Assembly (NCBI GenBank): GCA_034670405.1
Contig: JAXDDX010000057.1
Span: 1,597,001 to 1,661,000, forward strand
DNA: 64,000 bases
Direction: 5' to 3'
Source: Hoplostethus atlanticus
Taxonomy: Eukaryota > Chordata > Actinopteri > Trachichthyiformes > Trachichthyidae
Each line of letters opens with the position of its first letter. Position 1 is the stretch's first letter. The notes beneath the pieces were generated by a model, which had not been told where the DNA came from, did not search any database, and worked only from the letters and a program-made list of their open reading frames with translations. Below are positions 1-13,886 of the stretch, in pieces. A program made the translations under genes and the position numbers.

Positions 1-633
1 CAGAGCACATATCAATAAATAAGCACTCTGAATACACTGTACAACATGTGCATGCCTTGGGCTCTGCTGGTGAAGTCTGTAAACCCGTGCATCAATGCGT
101 AGGCAGAGAAAACACTGGTGTCAGTCAGAGCCTGGTCCCAGTTATGAGCGGGAACAATACCTGCCTCTGTGGACGAACCCATTCCTACCATTTAACATGG
201 TCACCTAAATAGCATGCTTACAACTCACTGTCACAGACAAATAGTGGCGTTAAGAAATAGAATGCCTGTCTTTGCCCTGCATAGTATCTCCATCAATACT
301 GTGCCAACCAAAGTCCAAAACACATTTGTAGAAGCCATTCCATTTGTACAATATACAATTTTCTTAAATGCAAAATTAAAACTGCATTTTCTTTGATCTG
401 GATTCAGTTTTCTTGTGTCAGTATGAAACAATTATAAATTTGTCTTCTGGTGCATTTAAAGGTTTTCTTTGGTCTTTTAGTATATATACACATCCATGAT
501 TTGCATAAAAAAGTGCTCAACCTTTATATAAGTGATAAAATATTACATTTTTTATTAGGTTACCTTTTCTTTTAAATGTATATACAACCTTCAAGAGAGT
601 TTTTCAGACAGATTGTTTTGCAGAGGTTAAGAA
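1..633 (-). other. lyst: lyst intron after the first coding exon
   Basis: AT-rich intronic sequence running off the left edge. A 55-codon open frame on the minus strand around positions 1-176 is not flanked by convincing splice sites and matches no LYST segment I know, so I do not call it. Nothing else is supported. Confidence 0.6.
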
Positions 634-639
634 TCTCAC

Positions 640-831
640 CTGGTCAATGATGGAGTCCAGTGTGCTGAGCAACAGGAAGCCCCGCCCCCTGACCAGGTAC
701 TCCCCCAGTGCCACCATGTGACTCTCCTCCTCATCCTCCTCCCGTGTCTCTGCTCTCTGAGCCACCGCACTGCACAGCTGATGTACATCAGTCAGGAACT
801 CCCTCGCCAGTGTGTTACTGGCCCCACTCAT
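640..831 (-). CDS. lyst: LYST, lysosomal trafficking regulator, first coding exon (partial gene)
   Basis: This is the N-terminal coding exon of the giant BEACH/WD40 protein LYST (Chediak-Higashi protein), which controls size and trafficking of lysosomes and lysosome-related organelles. It encodes 64 residues starting [20 protein letters not shown] and ending LDSIIDQ. These match the conserved vertebrate LYST start (LAREFLTDV, an acidic stretch, then [13 protein letters not shown]). The exon ends at a consensus donor (GTGAGA on the minus strand, 634-639) in phase 0. An acceptor (TTGTAG) lies at 839-841, so the exon carries only 7 nt of 5' UTR (832-838) and at least one non-coding exon must lie upstream, at higher coordinates. 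The next coding exons are beyond the left edge. I see no further lyst exon in 1-600. Confidence 0.9.
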
Positions 832-1318
832 GTCTGAGCTACAAGAATGGAGGAGAAAGACATTTAATAAACAAAACTAAAAGCTGCTTTTCATTTCAGT
901 GGATTTCAGTGGATGGAAATATAAGTTAACCAAAGCACTCAGTAATGGAGGTTGTTAAGAAAAGTGAAATGTCATTTGGTACAAAAGTGAAATGTTTTGG
1001 TACACTGAAATGTACTTTTTACACGAGTGTGTGCACGTCTTTTAACATGTGCACACACTCGACAACACTCTGTATAATTAATATATGAAGTTGGCCTTCA
1101 TGACGGGGAAAACAAACAAACAAGTGGAGCTAGCATAGGCCAAACCAATTCCAGGCACTTATTTATTTATTTATTTATTTAAATGGAAGTGAAAAATGGT
1201 GAAATTATGCTCATAGACTTCACAGGCTTAACCTCCCTCTTAAACACATGGCAATGTTATGTATCTCATGTCAAATGGCATGGTCCTGAATTATTTGTTA
1301 ACTTATGCCATTCCTTGG

Positions 1319-1350
1319 CAGTAAAGTAAAGTAAAGTAAAGTAAAGTAAA
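1319..1350. repeat. (AGTAA)n microsatellite
   Basis: Six tandem 5-bp units (agtaa) in an AT-rich stretch. An (ATTT)n run lies just before it at about 1,158-1,180. Confidence 0.9.
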
Positions 1351-3669
1351 GCCAAAAATAACTGGTTTCAATGCAAATAGAAAAATAGTTATTTGTGTGA
1401 AGACTGAAAGTTGTTTCAATTTCCAGTTGTTTCAGAAGATATTGTACATTATCTGCATAAAAGGGTGCCAATAATTTGTACTAAGCCGTGTCTCATTCCA
1501 TCACTAAGTTGCTACTCAGAATACCTAAACACACACACTTCTCAACCTACTTACAATCTGTTCAAGAATAGAGTAAGCCTAAACTGTATTGCCAACATTA
1601 CAAGTCAATAATGAGTGCATCTACTAAGAAGGATCTAACTTGAACATGAAAACACATTCCTCACAATAGCCTCTCTAACATATAGCCATCATCTTACCTA
1701 ATATTAGTGGCCCCAACACTTTTCTTCCATTCATCTTGCTGTGTATGAACCAAGCTTAACTGCAGCTCTACTGGCTGTGTGCTCATACTTTGTCACAGGA
1801 CTACTGACTGAATTTTCTGTTCTGCAGCACAAATTCCATTAAATTGGAATTTCAAATGGAAGCTTTCCAGATTTGCAGTAGATCAGCGCATCACATGAAA
1901 GCATGTGATGTCACATGCACAGGGACTGGCCTTCCATGCCCTCTACAAGACCTCAGTATTCAACCGTCATTCACAATAAGTGGCCTTATATTCTCCCCTA
2001 CAACAACCGTTTTGGGAATTTCTTTAAAACCGTACCAACCAGGCCTGGTAGAATACTTTCAAGAACTAAGTGTTACGACAACCACTGACCTAAACAGTAT
2101 CAGATTTAACTACTAACCTAGGATTTCTTATTCTGCGGATTTTATCAATTCAGTTTCCAATTCCAATTCTCCTTAACAATACTGTTAAAAAAAGAAAGAC
2201 CGACTTGCCAATTTTAAATGTTTCTTATCTAGATAACATTTCTAAATTACTTGGCTTAGGAGGGAAGTGTTAATAAAAATATATATACACCCACACAATA
2301 TGGTCTTGTCTATTTTAATTTGATCATTTCCTAATTAGTTCAATCATTTCTTAATTAATTTGATATTCTAAATCATTTGTGATATGAACTCCTTCTCTCA
2401 CAAATTATTGAACTACAAATAGATCTAAAAAATTGTCAACAAATTAATTTATTGTGTTAAGATACAATACAATACAAAACTGATACTGAACCATATCTCC
2501 CAAAACGTTTAGCTACTACAAGCTACATAGTACTAGCACATGAAAAAAAAGACAGTAACCTCAACTTCAATTTCAATTCTCAATTCAGCTTTTGTGTTGG
2601 TGAAACGTGTCTGTTCAAACAGGACAGAGGCACAACTAAGAGGCTTTGACATGCTACCAGTGAGCCTATACTTCTGAGTGTATCCCTACTCAAACTGTCA
2701 CAAGATTGTGGCTCTTTTAGTCTCTCTTACATATTCACATTTTGGTGGGTATAAAATGTAGGTAATATAGGCCATAAGAGATGATAAGCAAAAAGGAAAA
2801 TTCAGTGATAAATTGGCTAAATTACTGTATGTCAAAGGTTAGGCTACATTGTGACCATAAATGATCTCACCGCATTCAAATGATCTTTATTTGCTTCTAG
2901 GTTTGGCTTATGAAACAAGCAGAACGTTATCTACTGAAATTCATGTGTTGACAATGGCATGGCATAACCCTAACTAAACATACAAAACACCATCAACAGA
3001 AGATTCATCAAATAGCCAATGCCATGACTTCCTGTTGGATAAAGTCTCAAACACAGGCTTAGGTGTGCGATCACACGTGTAGTTATTTTTCTTTGGTCTG
3101 AACCAAAGCTGACAAGTCTACTTAGTTGCATGTTTGTACTTGGTTACTTTTGTCTCACACTGCCAAATTCCAAGTGAACTATGGCTTTGTAAACAAATGT
3201 CACATGGACTCACAAGTAGTTTGCTTATGGGACAGAGTTTTGGTAGCCTGTCATCCTGCGAGATCAGGAAATGTTGGCAGTCAGGGAGCAGGATCTGGTT
3301 CCAGTCCCTGTAACTTTAGCTCAACATAATGGACTTATATGTGCTGAAATGTTCCCATTTCTGCTCTTCACACCAGGTAAGAACACATGGATAAATAGCT
3401 GAATATGAACATCAGTCCGACTGCGGTTTGCCCTCAGTTCATTTTGTTATGCTTGACTTTCCAACCATGAGTAACTGCTGGCTATCAGATGTCAACATCA
3501 GCCTCCTCATAGCCATAAAACATATGGAACAATGGTCAAACAACGAACAACATACTTGTTTGCTGTAGTTGGTATAATTACGTTCTCACTCCTAATGAAC
3601 CGCACTGCAGTTCGCTTGAAAGAGGACTGAGACCGGCATTTTCAGGTGTCTCAGTGTGGCTATTTGGTT

Positions 3670-4110
3670 TAAGTAAGTAAGTATTCAATACCCTGAATAA
3701 ATACTTTGTAGGAGTACCTTTGGTAGAGATTACAATTTTGAGTCTTCTTGGATATGTCTGTATCAGCTTGGCACATCTGGATTTTGTCATTTTGTCAGAG
3801 TTGCTCAAACTCTGTCAAACTGGATGGGGAGCATCTGTGAACAGCTCTCTTCAAGTAATTCCACAGATTTCCAATGAGATTCAAGTCTAGGCTTTGGCTC
3901 ATTGAAAAGCCATTCCAGCGTTCATTTGGCTGTATTCTTAGGATCATTGTCCTGTTGGAACATAAATGGTTGCCCGAATCTACGGCTGTGTGGCACGCTG
4001 AAGCAGGTTCTCCCTAAGAATTTGCTTATATTTGGCTCAATTCATTATTTCCTCTATCCTACAAGTCTCCCAGTTGCTGCTGCTGAAAGCCCCCCACCCC
4101 CCGCCCTTAG
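3670..4110. mobile_element. Remnant of a dispersed teleost DNA-transposon-type repeat
   Basis: Segments such as 'cttcttggatatgtctgtatcagcttggcacatctgg', 'ttccacagatttccaatgagattcaagtctagg' and 'atcattgtcctgttggaa' appear in this order in a very common fish repeat that I recognise from memory. Its exact family name I cannot assign. The copy is diverged and indel-rich, with no intact frame. It lies in the probable lyst 5' intron. Confidence 0.5.
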
Positions 4111-4667
4111 AGAAACTCATTAATGAATTAATTCATTTTCCACGGCCACATATTTCTATTCAGGGTCACGAGCCTTAGAGAAACTAAAAAGTCCGGTACA
4201 AGTCCTGTAAAACATTCTCCAAATGCATCAATAGAAGACAAGACCTACCAGAATTTCAGTGCATCCTTGGTGCCATGGCTGTGGAGGTGCCGCACACAGT
4301 GGAAAAGACACAGGAAATTCTCAAGACACTGAAGGCTGACCTGATGAGAGACACAAGCCATAGATATAAAACACAAGGAGGAACATCAAAACCACATTAT
4401 TTATACTCACGGAACCAAGCAATGCCTTTCTGGGAACTGAAAAGAATGATGCAATAAGCAGAAACATTAACCTACTACATTTTGGCAGGCTGGATATAAC
4501 TGCCCACATTTACACATTATTCACACGTTAGTTATTTTTTTGAAAGTATTATACATGTTGCAGTTGATTATCTTCTACTGGAGTAACAACCACTAACTTG
4601 ATTCTGTGAAACCATCACACGCAAGCTGAGTTATCTTTTACAGTCTGTGTTTTTTCTCCTTCGTATC

Positions 4668-4832
<165 letters not shown>

Positions 4833-7800
4833 TAAAACATTAAACAGTCACACATAATATATCAAATGTCAAGTACAAGCAAAGTGACTTGGATCTCAAT
4901 CTCTCTCCAAAGACCCCAAGCTAATGGTCAAAGTGTATACTTGACATTAAGTAATGGTTTGGTACACAGCATGAAGTTTACTACTCAGAAGTAATCCGCC
5001 TCGTCTCGATCATCACTCAGCCGGGACTTGCTGAACGGTGACACAAGCCACCTGACCTTTATCACTGCATCATCAGTTACAGGGGATAATACCCTCGCAG
5101 CCGAAGTGTGATCCTCTAAGCCAGCGTCCTGCCGTCCCTTCCCCCCATTCCCTAGGGTCAGCTAGACGAGAGATATACAGGAGCTAGTTTTATGTCTCTG
5201 CTAATCTGATACCGCTGACTGGATTCATTCAAGCCACGCCGCTCCCTGACTGATCTGGCTGCGCTGTGTGTCTGGGTCACAGAGCCGAGACAGCACACAC
5301 TACCAATCACATTACACACAGTCTGGCCCTGCGATGGCGTAACGCACTGACTGGTGAAAAATAAATGAAGAACAAACATTTACTCAAATTAGAAGAATTT
5401 TTAAACATTAAGTGATGCTAAAAAACACCAAACCAAACCCAAAGCTTTAAATAATACTCAATGACCGATTACACCAACGAGAACTAGATTTATTTGTGCA
5501 TAATCTGAAAATGAGGGATTTCCTATTGCATGTAGCCCACTGAATTACCTTATAATAGCAGTTGCTCTGTACACTGCTACAGAGGGCGTATTTTTCCCGA
5601 TCCAATTTTTAAGAAAAACATTTTCCACTGATATGTGCACTGAATATCAAAGGTATAACCACTATAACTCATAAAAGGAGGATCACAGGACAAAGTTTTA
5701 CAAGGAAGTATAATTGCACCTTAAACCTCCCCTGATGGCCAGCATACATCTGTTGCCTCAACATATTGGTAGCAAGCACTCCATAGAGGCAGTGGTGACA
5801 CTGCAGGCAAAAGCAAGTCCAAGTGACACCTAAGATTGTTTAGCTTCTTAATAAATGTATATGAACTCAGTTAGGGACATCAGAGGGAACTGATAAAATA
5901 ATTGTTGCTACCCCGAGTAAGAGACGTGTGAAACCTGAGATGAGGATAATGTAAAGCTACCATTACTACGACTGCCTTGAAAAAGATTTTTTACAGCAAA
6001 GACAGCATTGCATATCGGTAAACCTTTGATTTTGTAGAACAATCCATACCTCACCAATGATTGTCTCACTCCCATGTCTTTTCAAGTAATTTCCATGACT
6101 CAAACTAACTTTTTCCAGGTGCCTGCTGTTTAATCACTCAGCTTACCACTGTTAACAGCTATGACTAGGCGGTGCATTGGGACTAGCTCTACTAGGTCTC
6201 TGTACAGTTGTGTGGTGAGTTAACTTCCTTCCTGTGTCACAATAATACACAACAAGTTATTTTTTCAGGTGTCATACCTTTCCACCACTAAAACTGAACA
6301 AAAACATTTTCTTAAATTCCTCCCTTGCACTCTCTCTTTGGGTGGTCATTCAGTGCTAGTCCTGGACTCCTCTCATCAATGAACCAGGAAACACTAAATA
6401 TCACATCAAAATCTATATTTCATGGTGACTTTTCATTTAGACGATATCAAACAAATCCAATTTGCCGCACAAGACAACAGCAACATATGGATGCCCTGTA
6501 ATATTAACAACTGGCAGACTAAGGCCGTTCTGTCAGAGGCTAAAAGTTGCAATTCATATTTCAAGTGTCCTCAAATCTGCCAATTCTTGTGACGGCTAAG
6601 CTGCAGAGATGACCACACTCACCAGGGTCAGTGGGCAGGAGGGAGGGGGCAGAGAGGGTGGGGCTTCAACAGCTGAGGCAACAATCCCCCCCACCACCCC
6701 GGGACAGCAGTGAGTTACCTCAGGGAGGGGTGGGGGGGTGTCACTGCACACCAGGGGGCTGGACAACATCACACAGAGGAGACAGGGAGAGGAAGAGAAA
6801 GAGAAATGCATGGATGAGAAAGATAGGAGAGGAAAACATGAGAGCTGACAAGAACATAACGGTGTGAGAAATGAAGGTGATGTCAGATGATAGTGAAGAT
6901 AAAAAGGGAGGTGACTGGCAGAAAGTAAGAAGTCTTCAAGGTTGCCAAAACCATGATCGGTTTAACAAAAAACAAGGCCTCGAGCTATATAGAAGTTTTG
7001 CAGTCAGTCTATGAGGATGAAACTGTAAAAATTGATTAATTGATTTAGGCTGTATAGAAACTTATAGAAACTCGGTTAATGGGATGTCTCATCTTCTCTT
7101 GTCAATGTGCCAATGTACTGTGACTGACCTGGGTATACAATCCCTGTGTGATTTCTCCCTAAACCAAAGAAAAAGGGAAATTTAGCGGTTACCAATAACA
7201 CTCACTTCCCAGCAACGGGGTTGTTTTTTCCTCTGAAGCTCTAATCCAATAGTACTATGTACTCAGCACAAATGAGCTCGGAGTTGGAAGTGATTTGATA
7301 ATGGGGAGATTGCCAAAACTGATTAATATAACTTGGCAGGCTAATCAACGGTTCACAGTGCTCCAAGTCCACATTCTGTAAGCAAACACAAAGCTTTGAC
7401 CTTCTCCTCTCAATTGATGAACTTCTTTATTTACTCATTTGTCAGCTCGACATACATGGGCCATCTGGGATGCAGCTAACTCACTAGTGAAGCTACCAAT
7501 CTCTCTTAACGCCACTTCACATTATAGGCGTTAGTCATTCTTACCATTTTACAGTTTGTTGACAGAAGAACAGACAAATGGATGCAATTGGACGTGGCTG
7601 ACAGAAATACAAAAACAGATGTTAAGATGTTGTTTTACCAATAATTTTAAAAAAAAGTGGTGTGGATAGAAAGCTATGGGTGTGCGTAATCATCCTTTTG
7701 TACTGATACTTCTGACTACTGGCTACACGATCATGCAACATTCTGTGGATGTGGTGAGTAACCAACAAGATCTCTTCCTCTATCCCTGTGACACAGTATG

Positions 7801-10449
7801 ATAAAACCCAGGTTGTATAGTAAGCAGATCCTTTCGTTCCTCAGAGGGTGGCTGCAAGTCAGAGGAATGCTGGTTTAAATGTTTCTGCAGTCGCTCAGTT
7901 ATGGTGGCTGCGACTTGAGAGAGGCTGCTTTTACGATGTCATTAACCAACACACTAATCATGAGGAGGCCCAGTCACGGGAGTCTGAGTCACCCACTGTA
8001 CTACAGTGGTAAACTATAACTGGGCAGAGGCAGTGAAAACAACAATGTGATCTTGTGAGAGACGACGTGGGGCGGTGGTTATGTAATTTTTTTTCCGGTT
8101 TGAGGTACTGGCTGATCTAATTTGACGTTTGGGTGATGAGCATCATGAGGAGCCCCTAACGTTTCACATTTACTGTGAATCTTTTTTTTTTTTTATTGGG
8201 ACACACAGCAAGACGCCCTGAGGACAGCACTCGTTCTCACACTCAACAGTGGTTTATTGAGGTTGACTGAAGCACAGCTTTTAAGCAGGAAATGAAAATG
8301 TGTGACTCTCTGCGTTCCACTGTTTTCATTGCCAGGACACAGCTGGGGTTTTAGGTTTGTTTTGGTCATAATTACAATCAAAACAGCCATTCTCTTCCAC
8401 GGTGGACTGGAGAGTTGAGGTTTCTCAGAGAGAGATCTGACTTAATAACATGCCCCTGGGTGGAAAGAGCTCGGAGGGAGGTTGGAGTCTGACTCATCCC
8501 AGAACTACAGAGATGAATTATTCATCCATTAAGACAATCGTTTGTAACAGACCTAGAGACCAGAGCTAGTCGAAGTAAATTGAAACTAAGGAACAATAAA
8601 TGCAGATGTGAAACAAGTCCTGTGGTCAACCAGAGTTTGAGCTCCCCAAACAAACTGACTTAGTAAACATTGTCAAAGACATGCTATAATTCATGATAGT
8701 CAACACATGAGTAACATCAAATATTATCAACAACCTACTTGACGTGTATATTGCTGAGGAAGCTGCCCTAACCCTGCCTGTAGAGGCTACTCCACGGTGA
8801 CACGTCACACAGATTAATGAAGAGAACACTTTTTTTACTTTATTGTATTTAGTTGCTTTAGTTGCTGGGATGTGATCCATTAAATCTATAACAATGAAAC
8901 TATGGAAATAATGTGCAAGGTGCAACATACTGCCAAAATGTTGCAGACCCATAAATCAGCCGCATTTCACAATTCCAGACCAAAACCTAGGTCAAATAAT
9001 AAACTGAAAGTGAAACTGGAATGCAATCCTCACCCTTCCCTTCCCACTGCACTTTGCCTTATACTACTATACTATAAACTGTAGCTGTAACTGTTGTTTG
9101 GACAGGGATATGGGACTTTATCACAGAAGGAAAGTAAAGCACAGAAGTGAAATACAATCTTAGAAAGTTAATAAGTAATATTTTGAGTGGAGTAAGTGAC
9201 CAGTGTTGTTCAATGTCAGCACAGCACCATTATTAATAAGCTTTTCTGAGGCTACATGCAAGCCTCTGTGTTATAGTTGAAGGTGAAGAAGTACAGACAA
9301 TGAAGGAGTCACTATTATAAGCTATCAAAACCATGACTGATGTTAGACCAACTATACACTTACAAGGAGAATCCAATCTCTCAGCAGGAAAGGTTGCCAA
9401 CCAGTACTTGATAAATATTAACCTAAAACTATAATTGATTGAATGCAATGTAACATAACAGTCAAGCAGCAGCAACAAAGATGAATTACTTGAAACCCAT
9501 ATGTACAATAAGACAAAAAAAAGTGAAGCGTGATAAACACCTCACTTCTGTATTTTGAAACATCCTGTCAGCTCATATACTATTAAAAAAAATAACAACT
9601 ATGACTTGGCTTTTGGCCAGGTAACCATTCAACTAATGAAGAGTCAGTGAGATTTGGCAGAATTGAGGGGTGTTACTTTCAAACAAGCCCAAGACAAATT
9701 TCCTTTGCAACAAATTAGGCTAATACTATAGTTCAGGATCCCTTCTCCACACAAATGAAAAAGGGGCTCAATACCTGTAAGTCCATCTTACTGCAATATC
9801 ACTAGTTTAAGGAAAACGCTACAAACAATATACAGAAAATAACTGGCCATGTAGTGGATTTCATTTAGTTGAATGCGGTTATTTAAGGACCTTATTGCAC
9901 AGTGACTGTAGCAAGTAGGAATATGGATATATCAAATTAGCAGTAACCCTTGCAGTGATGCCTTCCTCAACAAACAGAGCTAGACAGGCCCACTTAACCA
10001 GTTTGCTCCATCACATTATGACTTGTGGTTTCTTTCAAAAAAAAGAACCAGTATCGATTTTTAAGCATCAGAATCGGTACCAAAAAAAAAATCTACCACC
10101 ACCCAGCTCTTTTGGAGATCTTTTTTATAGCATTTCTGCTTTGTCAAAAAAGTATCTGTACCGAACAACAGGATATAAGAAAGAGGAAGACATGGGTCAA
10201 AGATCATGGGTCTGATTCAAACCAAAGTGTGTATGTAGGCTCATTGAGCCACCAGCTCTGATAGAGGCGTGGTCATTATGCAGTGGATAAGTGGTAGACA
10301 GGAGAGCAAGACATTAATGCACGTAGAAATGCAGATGAAAAGCAGTGAAAATTACAGAAACGGATGCAAAAGATAAAATATCAGGGAGGCAACGAGAAGG
10401 AGAGAGACTGCAGAACCCCTGTTGCCTCCCTTATTTCATTTTTTTCTCT

Positions 10450-10590
10450 GTTGCATTTCCCAGGAGCTGGTAGGGATTCAGTGTCTTGCCTAAGGACACT
10501 TCAGCAGGGGCTTGCTGTCATGGAGGCTTGAACATGGGCCTTTCAGCTGAAGGACAGCCTCCTTAATCACTATGCCTCCCTGCTGCCCAT
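10450..10590. mobile_element. LINE-like dispersed repeat fragment, copy 1
   Basis: Contains 'ggattcagtgtcttgcctaaggacacttcagcaggg' followed by text typical of a repeat found throughout fish genomes. A second copy of the same family lies at about 56,985-57,116 in egln1 intron 1, sharing the core 'ttcagtgtcttgc..aaggacacttcagcaggg'. Neither copy has coding potential. Confidence 0.55.
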
Positions 10591-10844
10591 TATCTATATA
10601 TGCCTGCAATGACTGATGAAGCCACTCTGGGTGAGATGATAGAGAGGTATGAACTCATGTAAAAAGCTGTGCACTGATGGAATCGGCTGAGCTGGAACCG
10701 AAAATATCATCTGCAGACAGCACAACGTTCACAGTATCCATGTGAGTGCAACAGCCTGTCACTGTGTGTGACAGCTACGGTATCAGCAAAACAGAGAGTA
10801 GAGCAGGGCACTCTTCACCGCCTCGCTCTCTCTCCCCATCTCGC

Positions 10845-10855
10845 TCACACTCACA

Positions 10856-10901
<46 letters not shown>

Positions 10902-10902
10902 A
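10845..10902. repeat. (CA)n microsatellite
   Basis: About 58 bp; begins as cacact units and becomes pure CA. Confidence 0.95.
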
Positions 10903-11596
10903 CAGGGAAGGTGATGGGGGGACCAAACATAGTCATCCTGAAAGAGAAGTCATTATACAATTTGTCATAAAACAGTCAATTAAGAGGCGGGGCCTGCTAG
11001 CTTTGTGCAGTCCAAGCATCACTATTACCGTGGCAACTGAGAACAGTGCCATTCCTAAATTTCTAAAGGTCACCAGCATGACCCAAATGACACCAAGCGG
11101 TGCAGCATAACACACAACCACTGACACGATGACTACAGAGCCACTATTCGGAAAAAAGAAACCAGGGGGATTTTCTTCCACTACTAGCTTTAACAATAGC
11201 AGGCCTTTATTTGAAGGATGTTTTGCATATTGTAAATCAAAATAAAGGCCTAATCTTAATAATAAGTATGTGGCATCTTTCACAAACAGAATGGCTAAAA
11301 TGGCTTTTCCCATTTATGTGGAGGCCAGAGCACTGTTGGGTCTGCAGTCCGATCCTAATCCGTGTCTCGTGATCTGGCTGCTGTTAGTTCACTGGCAGTG
11401 AGGGGGTGGGGGGGTAGAGGACTGCAGTGGCCTGATGGAGATTACAGAACATCCACCCCCAGAGATTCCTATGATAAACTGACAAAAGAAAACAATACAT
11501 GCGCTACACTCATAACGTACAATCTGTGGTTGACACCTTCGTCCTCCGTGCAGCATCTCACTACCAGTCACTCCTGTGCTTGTTTCTCAGTTGAAT

Positions 11597-11720
11597 CAGT
11601 GGTTCCCAATCTGGGCTTCGGGGGCCACCAGGGGTTCTCAAGAGGTTATGAGAAATATGAGAAATAATTTAATTTCACTGTTAAAAAAATTAAAATAATT
11701 TAATTTCGCTATTATTTCAC
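11597..11720. mobile_element. hAT-like terminal fragment
   Basis: Starts 'cagtggttcccaatctgggc' and continues with a G-rich block (gggggccaccaggggttctc). This resembles the well-known 'CAGTGGTTCCCAACC' ends of hAT-Charlie type elements. The opposite end is not evident. Confidence 0.4.
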
Positions 11721-12412
11721 TGCTCGCTCTTTATGAATGACTTAATGAATGAAGTATGATCGCTTTGATTAGAGGTTTTACTCTCCCCACTGTGGTTACC
11801 TCCCCGCCCACAGCACAGGGCAACTAAACAATTCTGTACCACCTAATACCATGCAAGTCTGCAAGTTGCATGAAGTACAATTGCAGAGACTTTATGTAAG
11901 TTAGAAGGAAGTAGGAAACCTGAGCATGTAAACACCCGTAGACTCATCAGAATATACTGTAGATCTGTGTGACTGGACATATTACTAACCAGAAAAAAAG
12001 CACAACAACATACATTTTAGCCGCTTAAAATGTGAATTTAAAAAAAACTTAAAATGATATGTGTAACCGTATTCAACATCTTCAAAAGCCTGGAGTTTGG
12101 ATACACATTAAGACATGTTCAGGACCTGCAGACACCCTGTGGTCTTAAAAGTAACACATGATAAATAGGCAAACAAAAAGCCTGAGCTGAACCTGTAGCA
12201 TACTGGCTCATCCAGTGTCTTGCAGCCTTACAGTGTGTGTTTACAAACAGCACCTACCTGTAGTTCTGCTCCCTGTAGTCTACAGTCCATGTACTTTTCC
12301 CACGCAAATGACAGATCAGCCTGGTGTGGACTGGCCATGTCGTGCACAACTCCAAGTACAGACAAGCCAGGGGGGGTTGAAGAAGTCAGGAATCACTAAT
12401 GTCTCCTTTTAC

Positions 12413-12525
12413 CAGCGGTTTCCCTGCCAATCTTCCAAGTGCCCAGAAGTGGCCACGAAAGCACAGAGCCAGAAACGAAAATGTTCTCCAAAGTCATTCA
12501 TAGCAGGTGCATGTTCTGCCACTTT
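12413..12525 (-). other. lyst: Candidate lyst 5' UTR exon 2
   Basis: Read on the minus strand, a good acceptor (TTTTTCCCTGCAG) precedes 113 nt ending at a donor (CGCTG|GTAAAA). Joined to the acceptor at 839-841 it would supply the missing leader of the lyst coding exon. It contains several ATGs. One lies in frame with the annotated lyst start with no intervening stop, and another opens a short frame whose TGA overlaps the main ATG. I infer the exon from splice sites and position only; transcript data would decide. Confidence 0.4.
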
Positions 12526-12769
12526 CTGCAGGGAAAAATAAAATGTCAACGGTTAGCAAAATAGCATAAGCTGGCAAAAGCAACTAACTACACTTTCTCT
12601 ACGCACTCAGAGATATTGACAGGTCAGAGTTGCACATGGCGCGTTTGAACCCAGTTGGTAAGAATTACTCGGCCATACAAACAAGCTTGACACAAACCAG
12701 AATGGTCTCAACAAAACACGACTTAGGCGAAAAGCCACAGCTAGCTAGCCCATCTGGGAAGCCCTGCAT

Positions 12770-12860
12770 CAAACTTCCAGCAGGTTGCGGCAATGTCACT
12801 TCCGGTTTTGGGATTTCGCTTTCAAAATAAGCGCCGGCTCTGATACGGTTGAAAATAAAA
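12770..12860 (-). promoter_or_regulatory. ETS-type promoter motif cluster
   Basis: A canonical ETS core CCGGAAGTG (minus strand, 12,797-12,805) sits in a small GC-rich patch that also holds gcgccggc. Such sites are typical of housekeeping promoters. It could be an alternative lyst promoter, about 270 bp upstream of the candidate exon at 12,413-12,525, or an intronic element. Confidence 0.35.
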
Positions 12861-13174
12861 TTCATGCTGTATCTGCGAAGACAGTTCAGCTTAAAAACAT
12901 TTAAAATTAGATCATGTGTGGTTGAGTCTGAACATCCTATAATATAGTTTATTTTTGTGGTTCAATCTTTGCATATATTATTTGGAATCCCAAACTCAAT
13001 AACCTGTTTTACATGGACCTTAATAGGCAGGGTACTGTTAACCTGACTTTTCTTCAGGCACTTCTAATTGTCCCTCTCCTTTTGGTAATTTTTTATTTGA
13101 TTATTCAATTAATCAACGCAGATTATGGGAATGAGCCATTATTTATTTGAAAGCTTGTATAGTGGGTTATTTTT

Positions 13175-13250
13175 GGGTCCTGTATAGCTCAACAAGTAGA
13201 GCATGGCACTGACATTTCTGGGTTTAGGCCTTCAATTCCCACCCCTATTT
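13175..13250 (+). mobile_element. tRNA-derived SINE head fragment
   Basis: 'tatagctcaacaagtagagcatgg' resembles a pol III A box (TRGCTCAGTTGGTAGAGCATGG), and 'gggtttaggccttcaattccca' a degenerate B box. Spacing fits a tRNA-derived SINE head. No CCA end or cloverleaf is evident, so it is not a functional tRNA gene. Confidence 0.55.
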
Positions 13251-13886
13251 TTAATCTAACACACTTTTCTATGTAAATGTAGTCTCATGTGACCACACCA
13301 TCATGGGTACTTTAGAACTGAAAATTTGTAACGTTTGCAATGAAAATCTACTTTGAAAAACTGAGAAGGCCAAAGGATTCTGTTGTTCGATTGACAGAGG
13401 TATTGTATTTTCATTTACTAAAAATTCCTCCTTAAATATAATCTTCATTTCCACTTTGGCACTTGGTAGTAGTCAGAAAAAGCTGCAACGCGTTGGTCAA
13501 CAAATGTTTTATTTTGAAAGTTCTGAACGGAAGTTTTGTTTTTATTCTGGCTAGCTCGACCCTGAGAGCAAGTGGTATAGGCAAGAAAGCATGATGTTAA
13601 CCATAATATTCATACAAAATGCCATATTAGCCACAACCGTGTAAGTCATAATTAGCTAAATAGCCTGTCTTAAAAAATAAGAGCAATGAAACGTCATATT
13701 ATTGTGCTTCACAATCATAACGTTAGCTGATGATCGTTGCATCGCTTCGTAGTGTATGGCAGTGGCAGCTGTCAGAACAGTTTGAATACCTGAAAGGAAC
13801 CAACACACCGCTAACAGTATACAATACAATGTCTAGCTAACAACAGTATCCAGTTACGAGTGGAAGAATTAGATTTTCATACATAC

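Noticed and set aside
1..176. Minus-strand frame of 55 codons beginning MGSSTEAGIVPAHNWDQAL
   Set aside because: Looks vaguely protein-like but has no clear acceptor/donor pair, does not match LYST, and is within random expectation.
12215..12541. 108-codon plus-strand frame
   Set aside because: It overlaps the better supported minus-strand splice-bounded segment at 12,413-12,525 and shows no family resemblance.
13175..13250. tRNA-like sequence
   Set aside because: A and B box similarity only; no cloverleaf or anticodon arm could be drawn, so it is a SINE head and not a tRNA gene.
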